Source: Arachidicoccus soli (GTDB lineage Bacteria; Bacteroidota; Bacteroidia; Chitinophagales; Chitinophagaceae). From it: DNA of 64,000 nt. The notes under the pieces were generated by a model. The model saw only the letters and a list, made by a program, of their open reading frames with translations. It was not told the DNA's origin and made no database searches. This document shows positions 8,872 to 17,561 of this stretch, one piece after another (within the stretch, counting starts at the first letter, position 1; every line of letters starts with the position of its first letter). The stretch is from assembly GCF_003600625.1 (NCBI RefSeq), contig NZ_CP032489.1, forward strand, positions 3,100,001 through 3,164,000, written 5' to 3'. The translations under genes were made by a program, and so were the position numbers.

Positions 8872-10095
8872 TTAATGCTTTGCAAAATCAACTTGAACGC
8901 TTTCATTATTACCTTTCACGCGATAACCTCTCCAACCGTACCAGGCAACGATGACAAAACAAACCAATGGAATAATATAAGATGTTGCAGTAGAATATTT
9001 ATCAGATAAGACACCCATAAAATAAGGTACGAGCGCACCGCCAACGATAGACATAATCATAAAAGAGGCGCCTTTTTTCGTATGTGTGCCTATTCCTTTT
9101 AGCCCCAATGCAAAAATTGTAGGAAACATAATAGACTCAAACAAAAAGATAATAATTAAAGCATACACTGATATCCAAGCTAAGTGAAAAATAACAAAAA
9201 AGCATAATATCACATTCACAATTGAATAAATGGTCAATAACTTATTTGCTGCAATTTTGCGCATTAATGCAGTTCCAATAAATCTTCCACCTGCAAATAA
9301 AACCAGGGCGATAGATAATAATTTTGATGCGAAAGCATTATCTATTTTTACCCCACTCTCTGTACAATAATTAATAAAAAACGCCGCCACACCCACTTGT
9401 GCCGCTACATAAAAAAACTGCGCTATCACACCAGTTATAAAATGCTTATGAGAAGAAAGCGGTTTTTTATCTTCTGCTTCTGAAAGCTGTTCTACCACAT
9501 CTTCTTTTATCTCCGGTAGCTCAGTACGCATAAATAAAAAAGAAATAAGCAATACTACAACGGCAATAATTAAATAAACATTTTTTACAGAATCAAGATT
9601 ATCACTATTGCCATTCGAGAAAAATATTTGACTGGCAATAATAGGCCCGAAGAATGAACCGACGCCATTAAAACATTGGCTCAAATTTAAACGATTGGCC
9701 GAAGTAGCGGGGTTACCCAGGACAGTTACATAGGGATTGGCAGTTGTTTCCAAGCAGGCGCATCCTGCTGCTAAAATAAATAAGGCGATCAAGAAATAAT
9801 TAAAACTGGAAGCATTCGCTGCCGGATAAAACAAAAATGCACCAAGAGAAAACATCAGCAAGCCAAAAATAATTCCTTTTTTATAATCAAATTTATTAAC
9901 AAAAGTACCTATCAAACCAATTAGAAAATAAGCACCAAAATAGGCTGCTTGCAATAATGTAGATCTTGTTTTTGTAATGTTTAATGTTACTTGAAAATGC
10001 TTATTCAACACATCTAATAAGCCATAAGCAAAGCCCCAAAGAAAAAACAAAGAAGTCACCAAAATAAATGGAAAGAGATACTTGTTTTTTGACAT
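8872..10095 (-). CDS. fucP: L-fucose:H+ symporter family MFS permease
   Basis: A 407-residue, twelve-helix major facilitator protein of the FucP family. The opening FPFILVTSLFFLWGFAYGLLDVLNKHFQ is the characteristic first helix, with the conserved polar sites used in proton-coupled fucose uptake. It would sit in the inner membrane. It is the first gene of the fucose operon, and a promoter candidate precedes it. Related permeases carry glucose or galactose, so the fucose assignment rests on both sequence and the adjacent fucosidase and mutarotase. Confidence 0.9.
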   Translation of the reverse strand: MSKNKYLFPFILVTSLFFLWGFAYGLLDVLNKHFQVTLNITKTRSTLLQAAYFGAYFLIGLIGTFVNKFDYKKGIIFGLLMFSLGAFLFYPAANASSFNYFLIALFILAAGCACLETTANPYVTVLGNPATSANRLNLSQCFNGVGSFFGPIIASQIFFSNGNSDNLDSVKNVYLIIAVVVLLISFLFMRTELPEIKEDVVEQLSEAEDKKPLSSHKHFITGVIAQFFYVAAQVGVAAFFINYCTESGVKIDNAFASKLLSIALVLFAGGRFIGTALMRKIAANKLLTIYSIVNVILCFFVIFHLAWISVYALIIIFLFESIMFPTIFALGLKGIGTHTKKGASFMIMSIVGGALVPYFMGVLSDKYSTATSYIIPLVCFVIVAWYGWRGYRVKGNNESVQVDFAKH

Positions 10096-10098
10096 AGT

Positions 10099-10165
10099 TT
10101 TTATTTATCGTTTTAAAATAACCAACGTTCATTAAGCGAGACCAAAGTAATTGATTTTATTTATC
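10099..10165. repeat. Direct repeat in the fucP leader
   Basis: TTTTATTTATC occurs at 10099-10109 and again at 10155-10165, between the predicted promoter and the fucP start. It could be a regulator site or chance in AT-rich DNA. Confidence 0.25.
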
Positions 10166-10212
10166 TTTTTACGATAATTTATTACCCAAAACTTATGCTA
10201 TTTTGTCATTGG

Positions 10213-10241
10213 CAAACATAAAACCTACCTAATTAAATCAA
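10213..10241 (-). promoter_or_regulatory. Predicted promoter of the fucose operon
   Basis: On the minus strand the sequence reads TTG (10241-10239), 18 bp, then TATGTTTG (10220-10213), matching the Bacteroidota -33 / -7 consensus TTTG / TAnnTTTG. It lies about 118 bp upstream of the fucP start. No regulator gene is linked to the operon. Confidence 0.6.
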
Positions 10242-10290
10242 TATTTCATTGATCAATGCACAATACCCTCTTTTGACTTCTTTATTATAG

Positions 10291-10325
10291 CAAAAAATAA
10301 AGCCTGTGAAAAATCCACAGGCTTT
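10291..10325 (-). terminator. Intrinsic terminator of the RND efflux operon
   Basis: AAAGCCTGTG (10299-10308) and CACAGGCTTT (10316-10325) form a perfect 10-bp stem with a 7-nt loop. On the minus strand it is followed by ATTTTTTG. It lies 23 bp after the RND permease stop codon. Confidence 0.85.
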
Positions 10326-10347
10326 ACCAAAATCAAATCATTAAACC

Positions 10348-13300
10348 TTAAAACCAACTCCTAATCCAAGTTTCACTCGAACCCTTATTGTTATTTAATC
10401 TCCTTGCTCTCCTTCTTACATCTCTGCGATGTTTCAAATACGTTATAATCATTAAAGGAATAAAGATTAAGGTTAAAGGTGGAATACCCATAAAGCTTAT
10501 CCATTTACCACCAAATAATTTACGCATCGGGCGTTTTAGCCTTTCGGCGATTAAATACATACTTGGAACAATAATCAATGTCATAAAGAAGGCAAAAGCA
10601 AGTCCAAATATAATGGTCCAGCTAAGTGGTTTCCAGAATGCCACATTATCACCACCAAAGAAAATATGTGGATTTAACTCAGAAAATAATGTAATAAAAT
10701 TGATATTGAAGCCTACAGCAATGGGAATAAATCCTAGTATCGCTGCCACAGCCGTAAGCAATACCGGAATGATACGTGTTTTTCCCGCCTGTATGACAGC
10801 ATCTCTGGTTTTCAAGCCGCGACTGCGCAATTCATCGGCAAATTCAACAACAAGAATACCATTTTTCACAACGATACCGGCCAATCCCACAACGCCTAAA
10901 CCCGTCATTAATACAGATGCTTTCATACCGAAAATAGTAATACCCAACAACACACCAATAACACTAAAGACTATTTCAGTAAGGATAATCACCGACTTAC
11001 TCACAGAATTAAACTGGATAACCAATGTCAACAGTATCAACCCAAGTGCGATCAATAAGGCATTCCCCAAGAAAGCCCCTGTTTCTGCCTGTTGCTCTCC
11101 TTCTCCTGTTTGCTTAATAGTAACCCCATCAGCTTTTCCTTTAAAGTCTTTAATATGATCGCTAATTACCTTATTAACAGCCGTTGCATTGTATCCTTTA
11201 GTCGTTAATACATTGGAGATTAAAGTAATAACCCTTTTCTCATTTTTTCTTTTGATGCTGCCAAAAGTGCTCGTAGGTTCTACCTTCACCAATGTTCCTA
11301 TTGGAATATTTTTGATGGCCCCACCACTCGCAATATCTCTAAAAGAAATATTCATATTGAGCAAATTTGATAAATTTTGCCGCTGCAACTCATCGCTTCT
11401 CAGTTGAATCTTGTACTCATCTTTTCCGTCTTTAATTTTTGAAACTTCTAACCCGAATAAAGCTGTACGAATAGCCTGACCAATTTGTGCAGAAGAGACA
11501 CCTTCTGACATAGCGAGCTCTCTATTAACCGTCAAGGTCAATTCAGGGTTATTTAAGTCTACATCCATCTTCAAATCTTCTACCCCAGGTACCTGAATAC
11601 TATCCAAAAAGTTCTTAAGATTGACCGCTGTTTTTACCAAGTTGTCAAAATTATCACTTGAAACTTCTATATTAATAGGTGGATCTGTTGGAGGGCCTGA
11701 GCTCTCTTGATCGACTGTAATTTGTGCACCAGGAATACCATTCATCGCCGCCCGTATCTCATCAAGATAAGGTTTGGTATCTTTACCATTACGTTTAGCA
11801 TATTCTACAAAATTAACCTGTACCCTTCCAAGTTCACTGCGCGTACTCCTGTCACCAGATGAAGGATCGGCCGCGCCAATAGCCACATTGCTAATAACGC
11901 TTTCAACTATCGGATTTGTTTTTCCTGTTTTATAGTCGATGCCTAAAATCTTATCTACTTTCCCTTCCAAAACCTTTGTAACAGAATCGGTATATTCAAC
12001 TCTTGTACCCACCGGTAATTTTAAATAAACAAATATTTGATTCGGATCTGTTTTAGGGAAGAATTCAATTCCGGTTCTTCCGGAATTTACAGAAGCGCTA
12101 AATAAAAATATAGACAAGAACAACATCCCTACAGTTCCCAAAAGTAAATGTACCGGCCTCCAACCTTTTAACGCCCATTTTAATAGATTTTCATAATGGC
12201 TCATGATCCAGGGTAACACTTTGTTTTGGAATGAATGTATTGCCCCATCTAATACGTAACGATACAGTATAACCAAAAGCATAAAGAATATAAGCAGGTT
12301 GCCTAAGAAAGTAGCCCCAAATAAATCGAGTAAGATGCCCAAGCCGATTACTATCCAGAAAACAGGTTTCTTAAAAATAGCCGATTTAGCTTCCTTCTCT
12401 CCTTCAGGGTGATTCATAAAATCTACCGCAAACACAGGATTCATTATAAAGGCTACCAGTAAAGAAGCACCTAATGTAAAGATGAGCATGGTCGGTAAAT
12501 ACACCATAAATCTACCGATAATACCCGGCCAGAATAATAAGGGGAAGAAGGGTGCCAAGGTGGTAAGTGTACCAGCTAAAACAGGAACAAAGATTTCTCC
12601 GGCGGCCATTTTTGTAGCCGTAGTAATAGGCAATTTCCCTTTCCCTTCGGTAAAAATACGATGCGTATTTTCGATTACCACAATAGCATCGTCCACTATA
12701 ATACCCAGTCCAAATAAGAGGGCAAAAAGCACAATAAAATTCAAGGTAACATGGGTTCCTATAATCAAGTCAGCTCCCGGCAGTAGGACAAAAGCGACAA
12801 ACATACTTAAGGGCACACTCAATGCGACAAAGAAAGCATTGGTTACACCCATAAAAAACATCAACACTACTAATACCAAAATAAAGCCAATAACAATAGA
12901 GTTTACTAAATCGTTGAAAGAGGATTTTGTCTTGATACTCTGATCACCTGTAACGACAACTTTTAAATCGCTCGGATAAATTGATCCTTTTGCATCTTTT
13001 ACCGCTTGTTGTACTGCTTCACTTGTTTCAATTAAATTTTCACCACTACGTTTTATGATGTTTAAGGTAACCACATTTTTACCATCTAGACGCGCAAAGC
13101 TTTCTGCATCTCTCGTAGTATCTTTTATGGTTGCAATATCTTTTAAATAAATAGGAGCGCCCTTGGTGTTGCGGATAACTACTTTCTCAAGATCGTATTT
13201 AGTTTTAAACTGCCCCTTAAGTTGCAAATTTCTTTGCATATTACCTACATCCAGCAAACCGCCACTAATATCTAAGTTTTCTCCTTTTACCGCATTGCTG

Positions 13301-13950
13301 ATATCATTAAAAGTAACACCGGCGCTTTGCATTTTATAATTGTCTACATCAATCTGAAACTCTCTTTCAGGAGCACCTACAATATCCACTCTATTCAATT
13401 GCGGAATATCTTCCAATTTATCTTTCAGATCATCCGCATATTTCTTCAGTTTTGTCATGTCATAATCACCGCTCAAGTTTACATACATGATAGGTTGATC
13501 ACTTAGGTTTACCTCCAATGCCGTAGGCTCTTCCGTAAGATCGGTAGGTAAATCTTGTTTGGCTTTATCTATGGCATCTTTTACTTTTTGCAGTGCAACT
13601 TCTGTTTTTACCTTTGTATCGAATTCTACAATAATTGCCGAATAATCCTGCTGAGAAGTGCTGGTAAATTTATTAATCTTTGCACCTGTAATGGCTTTAA
13701 TCTGCTTTTCAATAGGCCTAGTTACCAAATTCTCCATATCTTTTGGAGAGTTCCCCACATATACAGTTTGTACATAAATGGTAGGAATTACAATATCCGG
13801 AAATTGTTCTTTAGGAAGTGTTGCAAACTGATAAATGCCCGCCAGCGTCACAAAAAGCATCATCAGATAGATAGCTGTTTTGTTGCTAATACTCCAAGAC
13901 GTAGGCTTAAATTCCTTAAACTTTGTTTTAAAATTTTCTAATGCACTCAT
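10348..13950 (-). CDS. RND efflux transporter permease
   Basis: A 1200-residue inner-membrane RND pump of the AcrB/MexB/CzcA superfamily, with two sets of transmembrane helices separated by large periplasmic loops. The proton-relay aspartates D420 and D421 lie in GLGIIVDDAIVVIENTHR, as in drug-exporting HAE-type pumps. It is longer than typical HAE1 proteins (about 1,040), with an extra hydrophobic stretch near residues 530-570 and a basic C-terminal tail. It is the last gene of the marR-tolC-MFP-RND operon. Substrates are unknown. Confidence 0.95.
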   Translation of the reverse strand: MSALENFKTKFKEFKPTSWSISNKTAIYLMMLFVTLAGIYQFATLPKEQFPDIVIPTIYVQTVYVGNSPKDMENLVTRPIEKQIKAITGAKINKFTSTSQQDYSAIIVEFDTKVKTEVALQKVKDAIDKAKQDLPTDLTEEPTALEVNLSDQPIMYVNLSGDYDMTKLKKYADDLKDKLEDIPQLNRVDIVGAPEREFQIDVDNYKMQSAGVTFNDISNAVKGENLDISGGLLDVGNMQRNLQLKGQFKTKYDLEKVVIRNTKGAPIYLKDIATIKDTTRDAESFARLDGKNVVTLNIIKRSGENLIETSEAVQQAVKDAKGSIYPSDLKVVVTGDQSIKTKSSFNDLVNSIVIGFILVLVVLMFFMGVTNAFFVALSVPLSMFVAFVLLPGADLIIGTHVTLNFIVLFALLFGLGIIVDDAIVVIENTHRIFTEGKGKLPITTATKMAAGEIFVPVLAGTLTTLAPFFPLLFWPGIIGRFMVYLPTMLIFTLGASLLVAFIMNPVFAVDFMNHPEGEKEAKSAIFKKPVFWIVIGLGILLDLFGATFLGNLLIFFMLLVILYRYVLDGAIHSFQNKVLPWIMSHYENLLKWALKGWRPVHLLLGTVGMLFLSIFLFSASVNSGRTGIEFFPKTDPNQIFVYLKLPVGTRVEYTDSVTKVLEGKVDKILGIDYKTGKTNPIVESVISNVAIGAADPSSGDRSTRSELGRVQVNFVEYAKRNGKDTKPYLDEIRAAMNGIPGAQITVDQESSGPPTDPPINIEVSSDNFDNLVKTAVNLKNFLDSIQVPGVEDLKMDVDLNNPELTLTVNRELAMSEGVSSAQIGQAIRTALFGLEVSKIKDGKDEYKIQLRSDELQRQNLSNLLNMNISFRDIASGGAIKNIPIGTLVKVEPTSTFGSIKRKNEKRVITLISNVLTTKGYNATAVNKVISDHIKDFKGKADGVTIKQTGEGEQQAETGAFLGNALLIALGLILLTLVIQFNSVSKSVIILTEIVFSVIGVLLGITIFGMKASVLMTGLGVVGLAGIVVKNGILVVEFADELRSRGLKTRDAVIQAGKTRIIPVLLTAVAAILGFIPIAVGFNINFITLFSELNPHIFFGGDNVAFWKPLSWTIIFGLAFAFFMTLIIVPSMYLIAERLKRPMRKLFGGKWISFMGIPPLTLIFIPLMIITYLKHRRDVRRRARRLNNNKGSSETWIRSWF

Positions 13951-13995
13951 ACAGGATTTTTGTATTGTGATACAATATTTTTTCTATGCTAAATT

Positions 13996-15201
13996 CTAAG
14001 ATGTGGTAATTTGTTGACCATCATACAAACCACTATACCCCTCTGTAATTAATACATCTCCGGTTTTTAAACCCGATTTTATCTCCACTGTATCATCATT
14101 CAGTCGGCCAATGGTTACTACGCGTTTACGCGCTATAAGCTTCCCGTTCTCCATAACGGCTACATATACAAATTTCCCGCTACCGTCCGTTTGTAAAGTA
14201 TTTAAAGGAATGGCAATTGCATTTGCCACACTATAATCTTCAAATTGTAAAATTGCCACTTGATTGGGTTTAAAAGATGCATCAGCAGGTAATTTAGCCT
14301 CTACAGAAAAACCACGTGTATTGGCATCAATAGCTGCGCCTACAAAGCTTACAGAAGAAGTAATCGTTTTATTTAAATCCGGAAAACTTATCAAAACTTT
14401 ACTGCCTTTATGAATCGCATTCAAATAATTCTCAGGCATTGTGCTCACTACTTTAAGATCGCTATTGTTCACAATTTCAATTTGCGGCCCCGCAGCAGTA
14501 ACGCCTGTAAATACTTCTCCGACACGTATATCTACAATATTCGCCACACCATTTACATCGCTATATACATTTGTTGTATTCAATTGCGCATCGGCCAATT
14601 TTACTTGTTCGTTTACTTGTTCCAACTGATTTTCCAGCGTTGTCACTTGCGTTTTGTTGGTGAGTAAATTTACTTCTGTACCGATACCTTGGTCATACAA
14701 GTTCTTCGTTTTCTGATACACCGTTTTAGCCAAAGACAATTGAGCCTTGATAGCGCCGGCTTGTTGTTTAGCGGTAGCTACCTGCTGGGTCAATACAGCA
14801 TCATCTAATTTTAAAAGTAGTTGTCCTTTATGTACATGATCACCTTGCTTTACATAAATTGCTTTCACTTGTCCGCCACCATTTCTCGGTGTTATATAGG
14901 AGATATTATTTGCGTCTACCGTACCCTGTAACTTTATATAATGTGAAAAACTTTTCAGCGCTAAAGGGGTAGTCGCCACCAGTTTCATATTAGCGGTGCT
15001 TGCAGCACTGGTATCCATTTTTGCAATTTCATCCTCTAATGCTTGCATCTTCTCATTATCCCTTTGGGATTGTGTTTTTAGTTTGGCAAGCTCAGCTTTC
15101 TTGGCATCTAATGTATTATTTCCGCCTTTTGAACTTCCACCACATGAAGCTAGGGTAGCGAAAAATAATGCGACAAATGTTGATTTTACTATTGTATTCA
15201 T
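13996..15201 (-). CDS. Efflux RND periplasmic adaptor (MFP) lipoprotein
   Basis: A 401-residue membrane-fusion protein linking the RND pump to the TolC-like channel. The N-terminus is a lipoprotein signal with lipobox LASC and modified C20. A short coiled-coil segment follows (about 30-65). The split biotinyl-lipoyl domain, alpha-hairpin and beta-barrel regions come next, with GQLLLKLDDAVLTQQVA marking the first lipoyl half. It lies between the tolC-like and RND genes, 45 bp from the latter. The family is clear. Confidence 0.94.
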   Translation of the reverse strand: MNTIVKSTFVALFFATLASCGGSSKGGNNTLDAKKAELAKLKTQSQRDNEKMQALEDEIAKMDTSAASTANMKLVATTPLALKSFSHYIKLQGTVDANNISYITPRNGGGQVKAIYVKQGDHVHKGQLLLKLDDAVLTQQVATAKQQAGAIKAQLSLAKTVYQKTKNLYDQGIGTEVNLLTNKTQVTTLENQLEQVNEQVKLADAQLNTTNVYSDVNGVANIVDIRVGEVFTGVTAAGPQIEIVNNSDLKVVSTMPENYLNAIHKGSKVLISFPDLNKTITSSVSFVGAAIDANTRGFSVEAKLPADASFKPNQVAILQFEDYSVANAIAIPLNTLQTDGSGKFVYVAVMENGKLIARKRVVTIGRLNDDTVEIKSGLKTGDVLITEGYSGLYDGQQITTS

Positions 15202-15221
15202 AAAATTGAATTGTAAGGTTT

Positions 15222-16568
15222 TTATAATTTCCCGGTTGCTTGTAAATAATTAATTTTGGCGATGATGGCATCATAAAGTGCAGAATAATAATTGTTTTGC
15301 GCTGTTTTCAAATCCGCTTCTGCATTGTATATTTCCTGATTACTACCTACACCGGCCTCGAATTTCTTCTTAGTTGTATTGTAAACATCTTCCGCTAAAA
15401 GCATGTTTTGCTTTTGATTGTCCATAGTGAGAATAGCATTAGAAATTTGCACCTTAGCTTGTGTTACGTCATTGTCAATCGAAGCACGCAATTGTTCCAT
15501 ATTATTATCTGTTTTCTGAAGATCTAATTTTGCCATTCTTAAATTTGAACGTCTCGAGAAGCCATCAAAAATAGAGTAAGATAAGTTTAGGCCGATATAA
15601 GAATTGGTATACCAATTCCCTTCAGCACCTCCTTTAAAGAAAGAGAAATCGTTACGTTGCGCATTCTTGCTGTAACTGCCGATGAGTGATAATTTTGGAA
15701 TTTGACTTAATTTATATCTTTTAATATTAAATTCTCCCAATTTCCTGGATGTCTCCAACGCCTGATAATCCTTTCTATCCGTATAATTGTAATCATTATT
15801 GAGCATCCCTTCTTTGATTTTATCTTCAGTAATAGAATCAGTAAGAATCAACGAATCTTTTTGCGGAAGGTTCATCAAAAATTTCAAGCCGCTGTTGCCG
15901 GCATCCAATTGACTTTGTGCTTTAGATTTCTCTGTTTCCAGGTTACTGAGTTGAACATTTAATTTGTCAATATCCAATTTTTCTGCAAAACCCTGTTTAA
16001 ACATAGCTTTTGTGTCTTTTAGTAGATTTGAAGTGCGTTCAATATTCGCAGTTAAAGTACTTATCTGCTGCTTACCTACTACCAGTTGATAATAGATCTT
16101 CTCCACATTAGCTTTGATCATTTCTTCAGATACCTCTGTCTGTTTCTGCGCCAATTCTAAAGCGGTTTTACGGGCTTGCAATCCTACAAATACCTGCCCA
16201 TCAAACAATAGTTGTGAGGCCGTAATATTACCGGTAACCATATACTTTGTTCCGAACTGAATAGGTTCATAAGTACCAGGCTTTCCACCAAAGAATTCTG
16301 CCGGGACCAACTGGGTTGGAATATCCAGATAATCTTGTGCATTTCCAGACAAACTTAACTGAGGGTAAGCCTGCGCTGTAATTTGATTATTTGTTTCATT
16401 CTGGATCTTATAATCTAACAAGGCATTTTTTACTTGTACGCTATTCTGTTTGGCATAATCCACAGCCTCTTGTACAGAAAACCGATAGACCTGTTGCGAT
16501 TGAACCATAGAAATACTTGTCATAAAAACAAGCAAAGCACTAAATACGTTAACAATCAATTTTTTCAT
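15222..16568 (-). CDS. TolC family outer-membrane efflux protein
   Basis: A 448-residue outer-membrane factor with a signal peptide (about residues 1-24, ending SMVQSQQ) and two repeated long coiled-coil halves typical of TolC. YSIFDGFSRRSNLRMA and QLLFDGQVFVGLQARK are the two equivalent beta-barrel/helix motifs. It forms the outer-membrane exit duct for the RND complex encoded downstream. The upstream region contains a palindrome very similar to the one before the marR gene, suggesting a second regulated promoter inside the operon. Confidence 0.94.
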   Translation of the reverse strand: MKKLIVNVFSALLVFMTSISMVQSQQVYRFSVQEAVDYAKQNSVQVKNALLDYKIQNETNNQITAQAYPQLSLSGNAQDYLDIPTQLVPAEFFGGKPGTYEPIQFGTKYMVTGNITASQLLFDGQVFVGLQARKTALELAQKQTEVSEEMIKANVEKIYYQLVVGKQQISTLTANIERTSNLLKDTKAMFKQGFAEKLDIDKLNVQLSNLETEKSKAQSQLDAGNSGLKFLMNLPQKDSLILTDSITEDKIKEGMLNNDYNYTDRKDYQALETSRKLGEFNIKRYKLSQIPKLSLIGSYSKNAQRNDFSFFKGGAEGNWYTNSYIGLNLSYSIFDGFSRRSNLRMAKLDLQKTDNNMEQLRASIDNDVTQAKVQISNAILTMDNQKQNMLLAEDVYNTTKKKFEAGVGSNQEIYNAEADLKTAQNNYYSALYDAIIAKINYLQATGKL

Positions 16569-16656
16569 ATTATATATCTATTTTGTAGAAGGGTTTTTTA
16601 TTGCGAATAATTATTTTAATAGCAAGCTCCCTTATCCTTTTTCACATTTACGAACG

Positions 16657-16678
16657 CAAATCTATTTGACCTATCAAA
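16657..16678 (-). promoter_or_regulatory. Probable promoter -7 box with MarR-type operator before the tolC-like gene
   Basis: TAGATTTG (minus strand, 16664-16657) matches TAnnTTTG. Immediately upstream is the palindrome TTTGACCTATCAAA (16665-16678), sharing the TTGA-N4-TCAA pattern with the marR operator at 17261-17274. No good -33 box is visible, which would fit an activated or weak promoter. Confidence 0.5.
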
Positions 16679-16698
16679 CTAAAAAAATGTCTTTTCGA

Positions 16699-16727
16699 TA
16701 AACGGTTATTTAACTTCGGTAAACGGT
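16699..16727. repeat. TAAACGGT direct repeat upstream of the tolC-like gene
   Basis: TAAACGGT occurs at 16699-16706 and 16720-16727, 21 bp apart or two helical turns. A GTTATTTAAC palindrome (16705-16714) overlaps the first copy. The position, upstream of the predicted tolC promoter and on one DNA face, suits a regulator site. Confidence 0.35.
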
Positions 16728-16756
16728 AAATCAAGAAATTAGTTGATAGAACAATT

Positions 16757-17227
16757 TTACATTTTCTCACAACCCGCACTTTCTATTTTCGAAAGAATGC
16801 GCTGTAAGTTTTCCAACAATTCTTTTCTTTCTTTCTTATTCAAGAATGAAAAAATCTCTTTCTCCGCCTCGCGAATCATTTCTCTTATTTGTTCTGTAAT
16901 GAAGTTTCCTGCATCTGTGGTTTGTACAATCGTTTTCCGCTTATCTTCCGCATTGGGTGTAATCTTTATTAGCCCCTTCTTCTCAAATACAGTAAGCGTA
17001 CGCTTTACAGATGCTTTATCTCTATCACAATACCCTGCTACTTCCTGTTGTGAAATACCTTCACCAAGAAATACACACATTAATACCGGCAATTGATCCA
17101 TATCAATAGGAATCTCCTTTTCTTTCATCACCTGACCTCCCTTCAACTGAATAAGATGACTTATACGATGAATATGATAAGTAAGCATTCCTTTAATCTC
17201 ATCTAAATACGGGTTCTCTGTATTCAT
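16757..17227 (-). CDS. MarR family transcriptional regulator
   Basis: A 156-residue winged-helix regulator of the MarR/SlyA family. The recognition region ISQQEVAGYCDRDKASVKRTLTVFEKKGLI is typical, followed by a wing (PNAEDKRKTIVQTT). The start at 17227 (MNTENPYLDEI) is chosen over an in-frame ATG 21 bp upstream because it leaves room for the promoter and matches family starts. It heads the efflux operon. A perfect palindrome lies between the -33 and -7 boxes of its own promoter, so it is probably autorepressed and relieved by a pump substrate. Confidence 0.93.
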   Translation of the reverse strand: MNTENPYLDEIKGMLTYHIHRISHLIQLKGGQVMKEKEIPIDMDQLPVLMCVFLGEGISQQEVAGYCDRDKASVKRTLTVFEKKGLIKITPNAEDKRKTIVQTTDAGNFITEQIREMIREAEKEIFSFLNKKERKELLENLQRILSKIESAGCEKM

Positions 17228-17245
17228 AACCTTCAAAATTGGAGG

Positions 17246-17278
17246 CAAAGGTAATATTATGTTGATATATCAACCAAA
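17246..17278 (-). promoter_or_regulatory. Promoter of marR with embedded operator
   Basis: On the minus strand TTTG (17278-17275) and TACCTTTG (17253-17246) are separated by 21 bp and match the Bacteroidota consensus. Within the spacer lies the perfect 14-bp palindrome GTTGATATATCAAC (17261-17274), ideally placed to block polymerase. The start codon follows about 19 bp after the -7 box. Confidence 0.7.
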
Positions 17279-17519
17279 TATTTTTATAAGAAATTTTAGG
17301 CTTCGATTAAATAAAAAACGAACCTATTAGTAAGATTATTTGAAAATGATCAGGAGGAAAGGGATTTTAATAATCAATGTATAAGAAGAAGCGCAACAAA
17401 AGCTCCGGGTCAGGTAGAAATAATTTAAAATAATATTTCAAATGACATACAGCAGCATACACACAAAAGAGTAAATTAATTTTAAGCAGCTTTTTCAGGT
17501 TATTCCGCGTTGATTTTTT

Positions 17520-17527
17520 TACATTTG
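17520..17527 (+). promoter_or_regulatory. Predicted -7 box for the bifunctional nuclease gene
   Basis: TACATTTG matches TAnnTTTG and lies 34 bp before the start codon. No convincing -33 box was found at the right distance. Confidence 0.4.
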
Positions 17528-17561
17528 TGGCGTATAACGTTAAGTGAGGTAAACTTATAGA

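Larger units (their letters stand above)
17228..17561. other. Divergent intergenic region marR / bifunctional nuclease
   Basis: This 334-bp gap holds the marR promoter and operator near its left end and a -7 box for the nuclease gene near its right end. The middle contains AGGAGG (17352-17357) followed 19 bp later by an 18-codon reading frame (17377-17433, MYKKKRNKSSGSGRNNLK). That frame looks faintly like the start of an insertion-sequence transposase. No other gene is visible. Confidence 0.5.

Noticed and set aside
10388-11158. 256-codon open frame opposite the RND permease gene
   Set aside because: It lies wholly antisense to a clear RND gene, has skewed Thr/Ile/Pro composition typical of an antisense frame, and has no recognisable motif.
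16665-16678. TTTG at 16678-16675 as a -33 box for the tolC-like promoter
   Set aside because: Only 10 bp separate it from the -7 box, far too short; it is better explained as one arm of the operator palindrome.
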